Numbered from the stretch's first letter, positions 25,138-34,104 are shown. The stretch: 64,000 nt of DNA from Nitrospira sp. ND1 (GCF_900170025.1 NZ_FWEX01000006.1:286668-350667); one strand, 5' to 3'. Notes: generated by a model not told the origin, from the sequence alone. A program made the numbers and translations.

Positions 25138-26019
25138 ATGACCGCTCATCTCTTGCTCAGCCTGGCCTTACGATCTGCCGCAGTCGGCTATGTGCTCGTG
25201 CTGATTTTCTTGCCCCTTGCGGCGCTGGCGCATCAATCGTTCGCGGCCGGATGGGACCGGTTCATCCAGGATCTGTCGGCTCCCCAAGCTGCGGCAGCGC
25301 TGTGGCTCACCGTGGAAACCGCCGCCATTGCGACCGCCATCAATGCCCTGTTCGGCACCTTGTCTGCGCTTGTGCTGGTGCGCTACGAATTCCCGGGCCG
25401 GTGGCTCCTCAACGCGCTCGTCGATTTGCCCTTTGCCATTCCAACCCTGGTCGCCGGCCTCATGATCGCCGCGATCTATGGACCGACCAGTCTGCTGGGC
25501 ACCTGGCTTCAACAGGGCGGGATGGCGGTACTCTACAACCAGCCCGGCATCATCCTGGCTATGGTGTTTGTGACGATGCCGTTTACCATCCGCTCTCTGC
25601 AGCCGGTGTTGATGGGACTTGAGCGCGATCAGGAAGAAGCAGCCTTCACGTTGGGAGCCAGCCCCTGGATCACCTTCTGGAAGGTCACGGTCCCGTCGAT
25701 CCTGCCCGGCCTGCTGACCGGCGTCTTCCTCACCTTCGTGCGGGCGCTCGGCGAATTCGGGTCCATCGTGATCGTGGCGGGTAATATTCCGATGAAGACG
25801 CAGGTGGCTTCCGTCTATGTCTATGGGGAAATCGAGAGCTACAACCCCCAGGCAGCTACCTCCGTCTCGGTGCTGATTCTACTGATCTCCTTTCTGGTTC
25901 TCTTGCTCTTAGAACGGTTGACCCGTCGTCCCGGAGAACGGCTGCCAAGATTGTTTCAATGGACCCGACAGAAAGATGAGCGCGGCTCCGAGTCAGCGGT
26001 GTCGACCGCGACAATCTGA
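25138..26019 (+). CDS. cysT: Sulfate ABC transporter permease CysT
   Basis: This encodes 293 residues with about six membrane segments. The cytosolic EAA loop that docks with the ATPase is visible ('EEAAFTLGASPWITFWKVTVP'), as is 'RALGEFGSIVIVAGNIPMKTQ', typical of CysT/CysU. The ATG at 25138 is preceded by an AAGGTAG-like site. About 100 bases separate it from sbp, which could hold a weak internal signal, but the operon is otherwise continuous. Confidence 0.93.
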   Translation: MTAHLLLSLALRSAAVGYVLVLIFLPLAALAHQSFAAGWDRFIQDLSAPQAAAALWLTVETAAIATAINALFGTLSALVLVRYEFPGRWLLNALVDLPFAIPTLVAGLMIAAIYGPTSLLGTWLQQGGMAVLYNQPGIILAMVFVTMPFTIRSLQPVLMGLERDQEEAAFTLGASPWITFWKVTVPSILPGLLTGVFLTFVRALGEFGSIVIVAGNIPMKTQVASVYVYGEIESYNPQAATSVSVLILLISFLVLLLLERLTRRPGERLPRLFQWTRQKDERGSESAVSTATI

Positions 26020-26067
26020 GACTATGAATCCGGCAGAGCGTGAATTGGTAGTGATGGGAGCATGTGC

Positions 26068-26877
26068 ATGCGTTGGCTGTTGATCGGGATCGTCTGGCTC
26101 TACTTCCTCGTCCTGCTGGTCGGACCGATCCTCTATATGGCGAGCCAGAGCTTCAGCGAAGGGCTGACGGCATTCTGGACGGAGATCTCGAGGCCGGAAG
26201 CGTTGCACGGCTTCACGCTCACGGCAGAAATCACCCTGATTGTGTTGGTGCTGAACGTGATCTTCGGCACCATGACGGCGATGGTGCTGGCGAGGCAGAA
26301 GTTTTGGGGCCGCAGCCTGGTGAGCGGTGTCATCGACCTGCCGTTTGCGGTCTCCCCCGTCATCGCGGGCTTCATGCTCATATTGCTGTTCGGCCCGGAC
26401 ACCGTGCTGGGCACGTTTTTCGGGCAGGCACAGATCAAGGTGCTGTTTGCCCTGCCGGCCATGATTCTCGCGACCCTGTTCGTCACCTTCCCATTTATGG
26501 TGCGTGAGCTGACACCCTTGCTGCAAACACTCGGCACCGAAGAAGAGGAAGCGGCAAGAACGTTGGGGGCCGACGAATGGCAGGTGTTTCTCAAGGTCAC
26601 CCTGCCGGCCCTCCGATGGGGACTGGTCTATGGAGCCACCCTCACCGTGGCGCGCGCGATCGGCGAATTCGGAGCCGTCCTCGTGGTCTCGGGGAATATT
26701 TTGTTGCTCACGCAGACCGCCACATTGCACATTTATCAAAGTTACGTCGATTTCAACTATGTGGCGGCAAACGCCGTCGCATTGACCCTGTTGGCTGTCT
26801 CCTTTGCCATCTTGACCGTGCTGGAGATCGCCAAGGCACGCGCTGAAACGACGGTAGCGGAAGCGGGAGCGCAGTAA
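26068..26877 (+). CDS. cysW: Sulfate ABC transporter permease CysW
   Basis: This encodes 269 residues with about six membrane segments. The EAA loop 'EEEAARTLGADEWQVFLKVTLP' and 'RAIGEFGAVLVVSGNI' identify it as the CysT partner. I chose ATG 26068 because GGGAG lies seven bases before it; ATG 26062 is too close to the site. It is followed after four bases by cysA. Confidence 0.93.
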   Translation: MRWLLIGIVWLYFLVLLVGPILYMASQSFSEGLTAFWTEISRPEALHGFTLTAEITLIVLVLNVIFGTMTAMVLARQKFWGRSLVSGVIDLPFAVSPVIAGFMLILLFGPDTVLGTFFGQAQIKVLFALPAMILATLFVTFPFMVRELTPLLQTLGTEEEEAARTLGADEWQVFLKVTLPALRWGLVYGATLTVARAIGEFGAVLVVSGNILLLTQTATLHIYQSYVDFNYVAANAVALTLLAVSFAILTVLEIAKARAETTVAEAGAQ

Positions 26878-26881
26878 GCCA

Positions 26882-27979
26882 GTGAAGATAGAAGTACGCG
26901 GGCTCACGAAGACGTTTGGTTCGGCCACGGCAGTGGGAGGCGTCTCGTTCGTCGTCAACGAAGGAGAATTGCTCGGTCTGCTCGGACCAAGCGGCAGCGG
27001 AAAAACCACGGTGCTGCGATTGATCGCCGGCCTGGAGGTTCCGACCGCCGGCGATATCTTCATCGACGGCAAACGGGTGAACGACCTCACCGTGCAGGAA
27101 CGTAATATCGGCTTCGTCTTCCAGCATTACGCTCTATTCAAACACCTGACGGTCTTCGACAACATCGCCTTCGGTCTCAAAATCAAAAAGTGGAACCGGC
27201 GTGACATCGAACAACGCGTCACGGAACTGCTCGCACTCATGAGCCTCGAAGGACTGGGCGGTCGGTATCCGCATCAACTATCCGGCGGCCAACGACAGCG
27301 AGTCGCCATCGCCCGCGCCCTGGCCCCGCGCCCGTCGGTCTTGCTGATGGACGAACCGTTCGGCGCCGTCGATGCGAAGGTGCGGCAGGAGTTGCGCGAG
27401 TGGCTCATCCGCCTGCATACGGACCTGAACGTCACCAGCCTGTTCGTGACACACGATCAGGAAGAAGCGATGGAAGTGTCCGGCCGCATCATCGTGTTCT
27501 CCAAAGGCAAATTGGAACAGGCCGGATCTCCCGCTGATGTGTATGAAGAACCCGCCACCGAGTTTGTCGCCCGCTTCATCGGTTCGATGAATATCGTGGC
27601 CGGCGTTGTGCGGCGCGGGCAGGTCCAGGTCGGCTCGCTCGAATTCCCTGCCCCCGGCTTTTCCGACGGTCAGACGCTGCAAGTGGGCTTTCGTCCCTAC
27701 TACGTAAAGGTAGCGGAAGATCCTACGCGGTACCGTCAGCAGGCGAAACTACGACACATCTACTTCCTGGGCGTGGCCTACCGACTCGAAATTGAAACCC
27801 CGGATGGACTCATCCTCCGCTCCCGCATGAACAAGGAAGAATTTCGGCGCTGCCGCTTCACCGTGGGCCAAGCCGTCTCGTTCGCTGTCACCCATTTCCG
27901 CATTCTTCCCCAGGAAGGCACGAGCCCCTCGCCGGGCGCAGAGGCCGGAAAACCGATCACCGGGCCACTGACTCCATAG
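26882..27979 (+). CDS. cysA: Sulfate ABC transporter ATP-binding protein CysA
   Basis: This encodes 365 residues starting with GTG at 26882. The Walker A 'GPSGSGKT', signature 'LSGGQRQRVAIARAL', Walker B 'LLMDEPFGAVD' and switch His in 'LFVTHDQEEAME' are intact. The C-terminal 130 residues form the CysA/TOBE-type regulatory domain. It hydrolyses ATP in the cytosol to drive CysT/CysW. Overlap with cysW is only four bases of spacing, so translation is probably coupled. Confidence 0.95.
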   Translation: MKIEVRGLTKTFGSATAVGGVSFVVNEGELLGLLGPSGSGKTTVLRLIAGLEVPTAGDIFIDGKRVNDLTVQERNIGFVFQHYALFKHLTVFDNIAFGLKIKKWNRRDIEQRVTELLALMSLEGLGGRYPHQLSGGQRQRVAIARALAPRPSVLLMDEPFGAVDAKVRQELREWLIRLHTDLNVTSLFVTHDQEEAMEVSGRIIVFSKGKLEQAGSPADVYEEPATEFVARFIGSMNIVAGVVRRGQVQVGSLEFPAPGFSDGQTLQVGFRPYYVKVAEDPTRYRQQAKLRHIYFLGVAYRLEIETPDGLILRSRMNKEEFRRCRFTVGQAVSFAVTHFRILPQEGTSPSPGAEAGKPITGPLTP

Positions 27980-28079
27980 CAGAGAACAGCGGCACAACCC
28001 TGACTCAACGAACCAAAGTAGGTTGGTGAGAGTTTCCGAGCGCACTCCCCTCCCACCATACTCCTAAGGAGGACCCACA

Positions 28080-28676
28080 ATGCCTGCCCATTGTCTAGAT
28101 GGCTGGAACCAACTAGTCATGCAGAATGTATGTCGAAATCTTTCAATCTTTCTCATAGTGCTGACCGCTGCGCTTGCATTCCCTTTCACGCAGGCTCAGG
28201 GTTCTGAATGGGGAGACGTACCCGCAATCAAAGGCCTCGATTTTTCGAACGTCGAAATCTACGCTCTCATCGCAGTTCAAACTCGCAACGCTGGCCAGGA
28301 CACCAGCCAGCTTTACTCCCACACGATTGCTCGGCTTGCAGAGCACAAGTTAGTCGGAGTTTCGCCAGATTCGAAGGATCCCAAACCATTGAAGAACCCA
28401 CGGCTTATCATTACGTTGCTTGCCAAGCAAATCCCCGACTGTCCCGACAAACTCTTGTACGTCAGAAACTTTGAGTTACGAGAACGGGCTGTTCGAGAGC
28501 GAGAGCCCGAGGTTTATACGGATGGGATCAGTTTTGGGGGAACAGATCTGCTTCCTGAGGTTATAGATGTGAACGCAGCCTCTAGGGACCGATTCGAAAA
28601 GGATCTTGATCAGATGATCGATCGGTTTGCCCAGCACTACTGGGAGTGGAACGGGAAAAATAACGTCTCCCAATAA
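28080..28676 (+). CDS. Exported protein of unknown function, lower GC
   Basis: This encodes 198 residues. The ATG at 28080 follows a perfect AAGGAGG. A hydrophobic signal segment ('LSIFLIVLTAALAFPFTQAQ') lies behind a slightly long N-terminus; an inner Met at residue 14 is the alternative. The mature part has no motif I know ('PAIKGLDFSNVEIYALIAVQ', 'RLIITLLAKQIPDC'). Its base composition is more AT-rich than neighbours, which suggests a later acquisition. It is convergent with a degraded gene. Confidence 0.6.
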   Translation: MPAHCLDGWNQLVMQNVCRNLSIFLIVLTAALAFPFTQAQGSEWGDVPAIKGLDFSNVEIYALIAVQTRNAGQDTSQLYSHTIARLAEHKLVGVSPDSKDPKPLKNPRLIITLLAKQIPDCPDKLLYVRNFELRERAVREREPEVYTDGISFGGTDLLPEVIDVNAASRDRFEKDLDQMIDRFAQHYWEWNGKNNVSQ

Positions 28677-28689
28677 CCATAATCACGGT

Positions 28690-28947
28690 TGACCATGAAC
28701 GGGCTGTTTGAATAAACGAAGATGCGCCAGTTCGCCGCTCGGCATAATACGGTTCATTTAAGACCGGCTCCCCGATCGTCAGTTCATGAAGAGTGCCGAA
28801 TGGGTCCATGTATATGGAGTTGTAGCCTAGAACGAAGCTTTCCCAGACAAAGTCCCGGTCGCCGCCGATCCCGCGAATGTGATCGGTATCGAGAAGCATG
28901 ACCTTACGGCCATCGGCTGTGGGAAGATTGCAGGCATGCCCTCATCA
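28690..28947 (-). pseudogene. Fragment of a DUF4038-type glycoside hydrolase
   Basis: On the minus strand the frame reads 'CNLPTADGRKVMLLDTDHI', 'GIGGDRDFVWESFVLGYNSI' and 'YMDPFGTLHEL', which resembles the C-terminal part of DUF4038/apiosidase-like glycoside hydrolases ('LLDTDHLWGIGGDR...'). TGA TGA codons stand just upstream in the same frame, so no full gene exists. Downstream homology fades near the convergent gene at 28080-28676. I read it as a decayed remnant; the family name is from memory and should be checked. Confidence 0.45.
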
Positions 28948-29016
28948 GCAACCTGCCAAGAACTCGCGGTGGCATAGAGGCACCAGCGCGCCTGAAACAA
29001 ACACTGGCGACTGGGG

Positions 29017-29916
29017 TTAGTGGTAGATGATGCTCCGCTCGCGAACAGAAGATTGCTTGAGCGTCTCGCGGCCATCAGCCACGGCCCACCACTGGAGCGT
29101 TTCCTTGATCCAATTCCCCACGGCGTCGTATTCGTAGCGGTAGACTTTGCGGTCCGTGGCCTGTCCCTTGGCATTGAAGATGCGTTCTTCGTTTTGATTG
29201 CCCTGTTCGTCGTAGCGAAACTCCGAACGGCCCTGTGGTCGGCTCCGGAGATCGGACACGACTTTCTCGCGAACATGCCCCTGCTCATCATAGACGATGG
29301 CGACTTCATACCCGGTATCGAATCGATCGGTCATGACGACCTGAGTCCCGGCTGCATTGTAGTGATAGTTTCGTTCGAACCGCTCACGCACCAGCCGTCC
29401 GGCACTGTCGAAGGCATAGAGATTTCGATTGATCACTTGCACGCCATTGAAGTGAAGCCCTCTGATCGGCCGATGTGCTTCGTCGTATTCATACAAGGAG
29501 ACGTTCTCAAACGTGCCGTCGCCCCAGGCTGCCAGTTCGGCGGACCGATTCCCGCGGTCATCGTAGACCGAGCGCGTCTCTTTCACGACGGCGCCCCGCG
29601 CATCCTGCACAACCTCGGCAGTCCGTCTTCCTGCCTGGTCATAGGTATAGACAAATCGAAGCGGCCATAACCCCTGAGATGTCTCCCCGCCGCCCTGAAT
29701 GCGCTCGATGAGGCGACCGACCGGATCGTACCGATCGGTTTGCACCAACAGGCTCTCTCTGGTTTCGACGGACCGGACGTCACCCAGCAACCCGTCCTCC
29801 TCCCGATCGGAGAGATCGGCAGAGAAGGAGGGTATGGCAAGGCCAAGCGTGGGAAAAAGAATGAAGAAAGTCAGGAAGAAGGACGAACCTAGAAAATCCC
29901 GTCTACGCCGCGTCAT
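29017..29916 (-). CDS. Short exported YD-repeat (RHS-like) protein
   Basis: This encodes 299 residues. The start at 29916 gives a signal peptide ('FLGSSFFLTFFILFPTLGLA'). The rest is a chain of RHS/YD-type repeats of about 20 residues: 'YTYDQAGRRTAEVV', 'SVYDDRGNRSAEL', 'YEYDEAHRPI', 'YAFDSAGRLVRERF', 'FRYDEQGNQNEE', 'YEYDAVGNW'. Long RHS toxins use such repeats as a shell; this short, stand-alone form has no toxin tip and is more likely a surface or periplasmic binding protein. Confidence 0.75.
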   Translation of the reverse strand: MTRRRRDFLGSSFFLTFFILFPTLGLAIPSFSADLSDREEDGLLGDVRSVETRESLLVQTDRYDPVGRLIERIQGGGETSQGLWPLRFVYTYDQAGRRTAEVVQDARGAVVKETRSVYDDRGNRSAELAAWGDGTFENVSLYEYDEAHRPIRGLHFNGVQVINRNLYAFDSAGRLVRERFERNYHYNAAGTQVVMTDRFDTGYEVAIVYDEQGHVREKVVSDLRSRPQGRSEFRYDEQGNQNEERIFNAKGQATDRKVYRYEYDAVGNWIKETLQWWAVADGRETLKQSSVRERSIIYH

Positions 29917-29976
29917 GGCATCGGCTCGATCGGGCAGGGCGTACGACACGACTGTGTGAGCAGCCCACCAGACCTC

Positions 29977-30756
29977 TTAGTCGACAGAGGCCAATGACCC
30001 CAGGATATGATAACCCCCATCGACGTAGATCACCTCTCCGGTGATGCCGCGCCCCAAAGGACTTACGAGGAACAAGGCCGTATCGCCGACCTCGCCCTGC
30101 TCCGTCGCCCGCCGGAGCGGAGCGAACGCGCGATGGTGATCGACCATCTTACTGATACCGGACACGCCACGCGCCGCCAATGTCTTGATCGGCCCGGCTG
30201 AGACGGCATTGACCCGGATATTCTTCGGCCCCAAATCGTGAGCCAGATACCGGACCGTCGCCTCAAGCGCCGCCTTGGCCACACCCATGACATTGTAATG
30301 CGGCACCACCCGCTCGCTGCCGAGATAGGTCAGCGTCACGACCGATCCGCCTTCCGTCATCAGCGGCATCGCCGCCCGCGTGACGGCCACAAGGGAGTAG
30401 GCGCTGACATCAAGGGCCGTCGCAAATCCCTGACGGGTGGTATTCACGAATTCTCCGGTGAGCTCTTCCCGCGGAGCAAAGGCCAGGGAATGCACCAGAA
30501 AGTCCAACCGCCCCAGCTTCTCAGAGGCCTGTTTCATCATCGCATCGATCTGACTGTCGTCTCCGACATCGCACACGCAAGCCGACGCGCCGGGCAGGGT
30601 CTGCACCAACTCCTCGACGTTTTCGCGCAACCGTTCGTTCTGATAACTGAACAGCATCTGCGCGCCTTCTCGCGCCGCAGCCTGCGCGATAGCCCAGGCG
30701 ATGCTGTGCTTGTTGGCGACACCGATGATCAGACCCTTTTTCCCTTCTAACAACAT
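29977..30756 (-). CDS. fabI: Enoyl-[acyl-carrier-protein] reductase (NADH)
   Basis: This encodes 259 residues. It catalyses the last step of each fatty-acid elongation cycle. The FabI nucleotide site 'GLIIGVANKHSIAWAIA' and the catalytic Tyr154-x6-Lys161 pair ('HYNVMGVAK') are present, with Tyr144 in 'LTYLGSERV'. Length and motifs are normal. The gene stands alone; nothing nearby is obviously in the same pathway except accD 24 kb away. Confidence 0.95.
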   Translation of the reverse strand: MLLEGKKGLIIGVANKHSIAWAIAQAAAREGAQMLFSYQNERLRENVEELVQTLPGASACVCDVGDDSQIDAMMKQASEKLGRLDFLVHSLAFAPREELTGEFVNTTRQGFATALDVSAYSLVAVTRAAMPLMTEGGSVVTLTYLGSERVVPHYNVMGVAKAALEATVRYLAHDLGPKNIRVNAVSAGPIKTLAARGVSGISKMVDHHRAFAPLRRATEQGEVGDTALFLVSPLGRGITGEVIYVDGGYHILGSLASVD

Positions 30757-30939
30757 ACCGGCTCCTACTCCTTCAATGTGATGAGACCCTATAAGGCGCT
30801 GAACATACCATGATTCGCCGCGGGAGTGAATCGCCCTCTAGCCATGAACGCTCGCAATCCCTTCTCGCCTATGATCACAGGCCGCGGACAAACCAAAAGA
30901 CCCTGCGACGTTCGCGCGCCCTCACGTCCCCGTCACCCC

Positions 30940-31788
30940 TCACAACTTCTTTCTGACGTCCTTCCACTCTTTCGCCGCCTTAGCCTTTCGCGGCATCTCG
31001 CCTTTGGGCAATTCTGGGACCACCACCACCTCGAATCGATGCTGCAGCAGCATTTCTGCAGACGACCGCGTGCGGACGATGCCGGTTTTCATGGTCGCCC
31101 AGCCGCCCTGCTTGAAGGTGTCCAGCGTGGCGCCCAGTCCTTCCGACGACGGCGCCACAAAGCCGGGCGGAAACTTGTGAGACTCCAACCATCGACGCAC
31201 GTTTCCGATCGCGGCAATCTCCGACGGCGACTGTTCGCCGCCCGTTACATAGACCACGTTGTAGTAATACTGGGTCAGCCGCGACAGTTCGTCGGCTGCA
31301 TCGGACACAGGCTGCAGGGATGATTCAGTCACTGTTCCCGTCGAGGCGGAAACTGCCGGCTGGATGAGGGCGGCCAGTTCGACAAGAATAATCGGACGCC
31401 GGCGCTCCCACACACAGAGCGTCGCGTGACCGTTGTCCGCCGCAACTGACGCCGCGTCATCGACCGATACCGCAATAACGTACGTGCCCCGCATCTTCGC
31501 GAGGTAATCGAACGAGGCGTGCCCGCTCTCATTAGTCTTCGCCGTCGCCACGGCCTTGCCGTCTATAGACAGGTGCACGCCAACGCCGCCCCATGGGGAA
31601 CTTCCCCCAGGAGCCTTCCCGCCAAGTTGGGCCTCGATGCGGACCGGGTGATTCGGCAACGTCAACGCATCATGTACGGTCAGGATACCCTGCACCTTCT
31701 CGGCAGCCTCGCCGGTGCCCGCCATGGTCCAGCCGAAGAGCAGCAGCAGGAGGAACGTGCGTGACCCGAGACGAAGCCATTTTGCCAT
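30940..31788 (-). CDS. Exported protein with Ig-like domain and HAD-like C-terminal region
   Basis: This encodes 282 residues from ATG 31788, with a signal peptide ('TFLLLLLFGWTMAGTGEA'). Residues 35-115 resemble an immunoglobulin-like carboxypeptidase-regulatory/Big-type domain ('VGVHLSIDGKAVATAKTNESGHASFDY'). The C-terminal part ('RPIILVELAAL', 'YYYNVVYVTGGEQS', 'RRWLESHKFPPGFV', 'WATMKTGIV') recalls HAD/LNS2-like folds, as in App1-type phosphatidate phosphatases, but the key DxD is not present, so catalysis is doubtful. Function unknown. Confidence 0.6.
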   Translation of the reverse strand: MAKWLRLGSRTFLLLLLFGWTMAGTGEAAEKVQGILTVHDALTLPNHPVRIEAQLGGKAPGGSSPWGGVGVHLSIDGKAVATAKTNESGHASFDYLAKMRGTYVIAVSVDDAASVAADNGHATLCVWERRRPIILVELAALIQPAVSASTGTVTESSLQPVSDAADELSRLTQYYYNVVYVTGGEQSPSEIAAIGNVRRWLESHKFPPGFVAPSSEGLGATLDTFKQGGWATMKTGIVRTRSSAEMLLQHRFEVVVVPELPKGEMPRKAKAAKEWKDVRKKL

Positions 31789-31828
31789 GATACGGTCCAC
31801 GCTCCCTTTCTGAGGACGATCGGCTTGG

Positions 31829-32080
31829 TTAGGCGAGGAGGCCGCGATCGCGGCTGACGGTGAGATAGGTATCTCCCATACAAAACAACACCAGACCGAT
31901 CAACGGCACGAGCGCAACCGAGAACACCGCCATCCAGAGGACAATCAGCAGCACCCCGGCCAGGAACAGAGGACCGCCGCGCTTTTCCCCGATGTAGAGA
32001 TGTCCGAGCCCCGGCACGAGGGAGAGCGCGGCGGCACGGCAGGCATGAGAGGTTTTTTCCAGCGGATCCATGTCATTCAA
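31829..32080 (-). CDS. Small TM2-like membrane protein
   Basis: This encodes 83 residues with two or three hydrophobic segments. The pattern 'SLVPGLGHLYIGEKRGG' followed by 'LFLAGVLLIVLWMAVFSVALVPLIGLVLF' matches the TM2/DUF5683-like small membrane protein theme (PGLGhlYlG). It starts at 32080 or at Met4 (32071). Role unknown. Confidence 0.65.
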   Translation of the reverse strand: MNDMDPLEKTSHACRAAALSLVPGLGHLYIGEKRGGPLFLAGVLLIVLWMAVFSVALVPLIGLVLFCMGDTYLTVSRDRGLLA

Positions 32081-32117
32081 CCAAGCAGTCGACCCGTATA
32101 GTGGATCGCCGCCCTAG

Positions 32118-32434
32118 CAGGCAGCGGAAAAACTCGATTGTTGCGCAATGCGCTACGATCACTCATGTGCTGTGTCGGTATTACCAGAACCCGCAGGATG
32201 CGCAAAAAGGCTGTTCAGCAAGGCCGCAGCAAGCGAAGCGGCGAATCGTTCATTCGTACCCGCCCACCCCGAGCCTGTCAAGACAGGCTCTTGTCCCGTG
32301 GCCGTACGGTGAGCGGTGAGCCTCTGAGGTTCACGACGCGCGGAATAACGCGCGTCACGTTTGTGAACGCCGCCGAGCCGGTGAGGCGGCAGTGTCTTGC
32401 GAGAACGCCGCTGGCGGACTTTTTCCGCATTCTG
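32118..32434. mobile_element. Palindromic repeat family 1, long form (copy C)
   Basis: The outer ends CAGGCAGCGGAAAAA (32118) and the inverted TTTTTCCGCATTCTG (ending 32434) are both bordered by CTAG (32114-32117, 32435-32438), a candidate target duplication. A second left end, CAGGATGCGCAAAAAG, begins at 32194, so an inner unit of 241 bases sits in a larger one. Internal hairpins include GAGCCTGTC-AA-GACAGGCTC (32271-32290) and ACGCGCG-GAATAA-CGCGCGT. The right CTAG is the stop codon of bcp. Confidence 0.75.
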
Positions 32435-32902
32435 CTAGGCCTTCAGCGCCGCCAGCACTTCATCGACATGGCCGGGCACCTTCACCTTCCGGAAAAGGGC
32501 CTTGATCCGACCCGTGGCATCGATCACAAACGTGCTCCGCTCGATGCCCAGATACTTCCGTCCGTACATGCTCTTCTCTTTATAGACTCCGTAGGCCTTA
32601 CAGACCTCGGCCTCTTCGTCGCTCAACAACGCAAAGGGCAAGCCATACTTGGCGATAAACTTCTGGTGCGAGGCTTTCCCGTCCTTACTGACTCCAATCA
32701 CCACCGCCCCGGCCTTTTTGATCGGCGCAAGGGAATCCCGGAAATCGCAGGCTTCTTTCGTACAGCCCGAGGTATCGTCCTTGGGATAAAAATAGAGGAC
32801 CACCTGCTTGCCCTTGAGGCTCTTCAGCGTCACGGTACTGCCGTCCTGGTCCGGCAAGGAGAAATCCGGCGCCTTCGCTCCCACGTTCAATTCGTCAGCC
32901 AT
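32435..32902 (-). CDS. bcp: Thioredoxin-dependent peroxiredoxin (PrxQ/Bcp type)
   Basis: This encodes 155 residues. It reduces hydrogen peroxide and organic peroxides using thioredoxin. The active site 'YPKDDTSGCTKEACDFRD' contains peroxidatic Cys47 and resolving Cys52, five residues apart as in atypical 2-Cys PrxQ. The rest is a standard thioredoxin-like fold ('FVIDATGRIKALFRKVKV'). Its stop codon TAG is the edge of repeat copy C. Confidence 0.95.
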   Translation of the reverse strand: MADELNVGAKAPDFSLPDQDGSTVTLKSLKGKQVVLYFYPKDDTSGCTKEACDFRDSLAPIKKAGAVVIGVSKDGKASHQKFIAKYGLPFALLSDEEAEVCKAYGVYKEKSMYGRKYLGIERSTFVIDATGRIKALFRKVKVPGHVDEVLAALKA

Positions 32903-32941
32903 GTCTCAATCCTCTCCAGTGCAACGCTTCGTGTCAGCCGG

Positions 32942-33382
32942 TCAGCGTGGTCCGCTGCCGATCACCGGACGCTGTGTCCCATACGGGTGTTCCCTGGGCG
33001 GCCCCTTTTGCGCCTGGGGACTGCCGAAGGGGCGTAACGCAGGAGAATCCCAGATCACCTTATCCCCGGGAGCTAAATTCGCCGCCTCAATAAACTCCAG
33101 GCGGGCCTGGTCCGTTTGCCCCAACGCATTCAGCGCGAGCGCGTAATTGTAATGGGCCTGGCCGGAATCCGGCGACGCCTTGATGGCCTGCCCGAAAAAA
33201 TTCTTGGCTTCCGCAACCTGTCCGGCCAGATAGGCTTGCATCCCCTGATTGTTCAGAGCGATGGCGTCAGCCTTGGCCCCATAGGCCAATTCCAACGGAA
33301 CCAGCGGCTGCGGTTTGGAATGGGTACAGGCGGGCAACGACACCGCCATCACGCAAAACACTATCCATAGAGCAACTCTCAT
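32942..33382 (-). CDS. TPR lipoprotein
   Basis: This encodes 146 residues with a lipoprotein signal ('FCVMAVSLPAC'). Residues 40-105 hold two TPR units ('AIALNNQGMQAYLAGQVAEAKNFFGQAI' and 'GQAHYNYALALNALGQTDQARLEFIEA'). The C-terminus is Pro/Gly-rich. It is likely an envelope scaffold. Confidence 0.8.
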   Translation of the reverse strand: MRVALWIVFCVMAVSLPACTHSKPQPLVPLELAYGAKADAIALNNQGMQAYLAGQVAEAKNFFGQAIKASPDSGQAHYNYALALNALGQTDQARLEFIEAANLAPGDKVIWDSPALRPFGSPQAQKGPPREHPYGTQRPVIGSGPR

Positions 33383-33417
33383 CGCACAACCTCGTCGAAA
33401 TCTCTCGCCACGCCGGA

Positions 33418-33693
33418 TCAGGGCTTGGCGCGCTTTTTTTGTTCTTCTTCAGCTGTTTTCCGATACATCACGTCCCATTCCGGACTCCCCTCCACGATTT
33501 GTCGTGAGTAGGACGCCAGTTTGGTCCGTACTTTCTTATCGATCTCCGCTTCCAACAACAACTCTGCGGCCACCACCCGTTTGATCTCGCGCAGCACCTT
33601 CCCATCATCTTCAGTAAACCGGCAGTGCGGGCTCTTCTTCAAGGCGCCGAGAGCGAGGTGGGCAAGATGGCTGGCTTTATCGTCGCTGATCAC
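33418..33693 (-). CDS. DUF507 family protein
   Basis: This encodes 91 residues. 'MISDDKASHLAHLALGALKK', 'REIKRVVAAELLLEAEIDKKVRTKLASYSRQIVEGSPEWDVMYRK' is the DUF507 pattern, a helical cytosolic family with no known function. A sister DUF507 gene lies just upstream; the pair may act together. The stop region is 35 bases from the TPR lipoprotein gene. Confidence 0.85.
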   Translation of the reverse strand: MISDDKASHLAHLALGALKKSPHCRFTEDDGKVLREIKRVVAAELLLEAEIDKKVRTKLASYSRQIVEGSPEWDVMYRKTAEEEQKKRAKP

Positions 33694-33765
33694 GAATTGG
33701 ACTCCAGTCCTGAGTGAGGCTACTCTGCGCTTTTCTATGACGAAGATTCACACACCGGTCAGCAC

Positions 33766-34047
33766 CTATAAAATGATGCCCCGTTCACGCACCAGCTTCT
33801 GCTTGATCATCGTGAACATCTTCTGGTAATCGACCTGTCCCTGCTCGATCTGCCGTTCATAGGGTTGCATCATCCGGCGCACTTCAGCATTGAGGCGATC
33901 TTCCACTCCGAGCTCTTCCGTCATCGTCTGTTCCAACGAATCCCGAAGCGCCTTTCGATCCCCGGTGACGTCCAGAAAACCCAGCTCGTGGAGCCGTGCG
34001 ATCACTGATTCCGCCATATGATGGACCCGCTCTTTTGCCAGCCTCAT
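33766..34047 (-). CDS. DUF507 family protein
   Basis: This encodes 93 residues and is a second, diverged DUF507 copy: 'MRLAKERVHHMAESVIARLHELGFLDVTGD', 'LEQTMTEELGVEDRLNAEVRRMMQPYERQIEQGQVDYQKMFTMIKQKL'. Two side-by-side paralogues are common for this family. Function unknown. Confidence 0.85.
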   Translation of the reverse strand: MRLAKERVHHMAESVIARLHELGFLDVTGDRKALRDSLEQTMTEELGVEDRLNAEVRRMMQPYERQIEQGQVDYQKMFTMIKQKLVRERGIIL

Positions 34048-34104
34048 CGCAGAAGACTCCCCGCCGACAAACTATGGCCGCTTACAAGACCACTCCCCAT
34101 GAGC

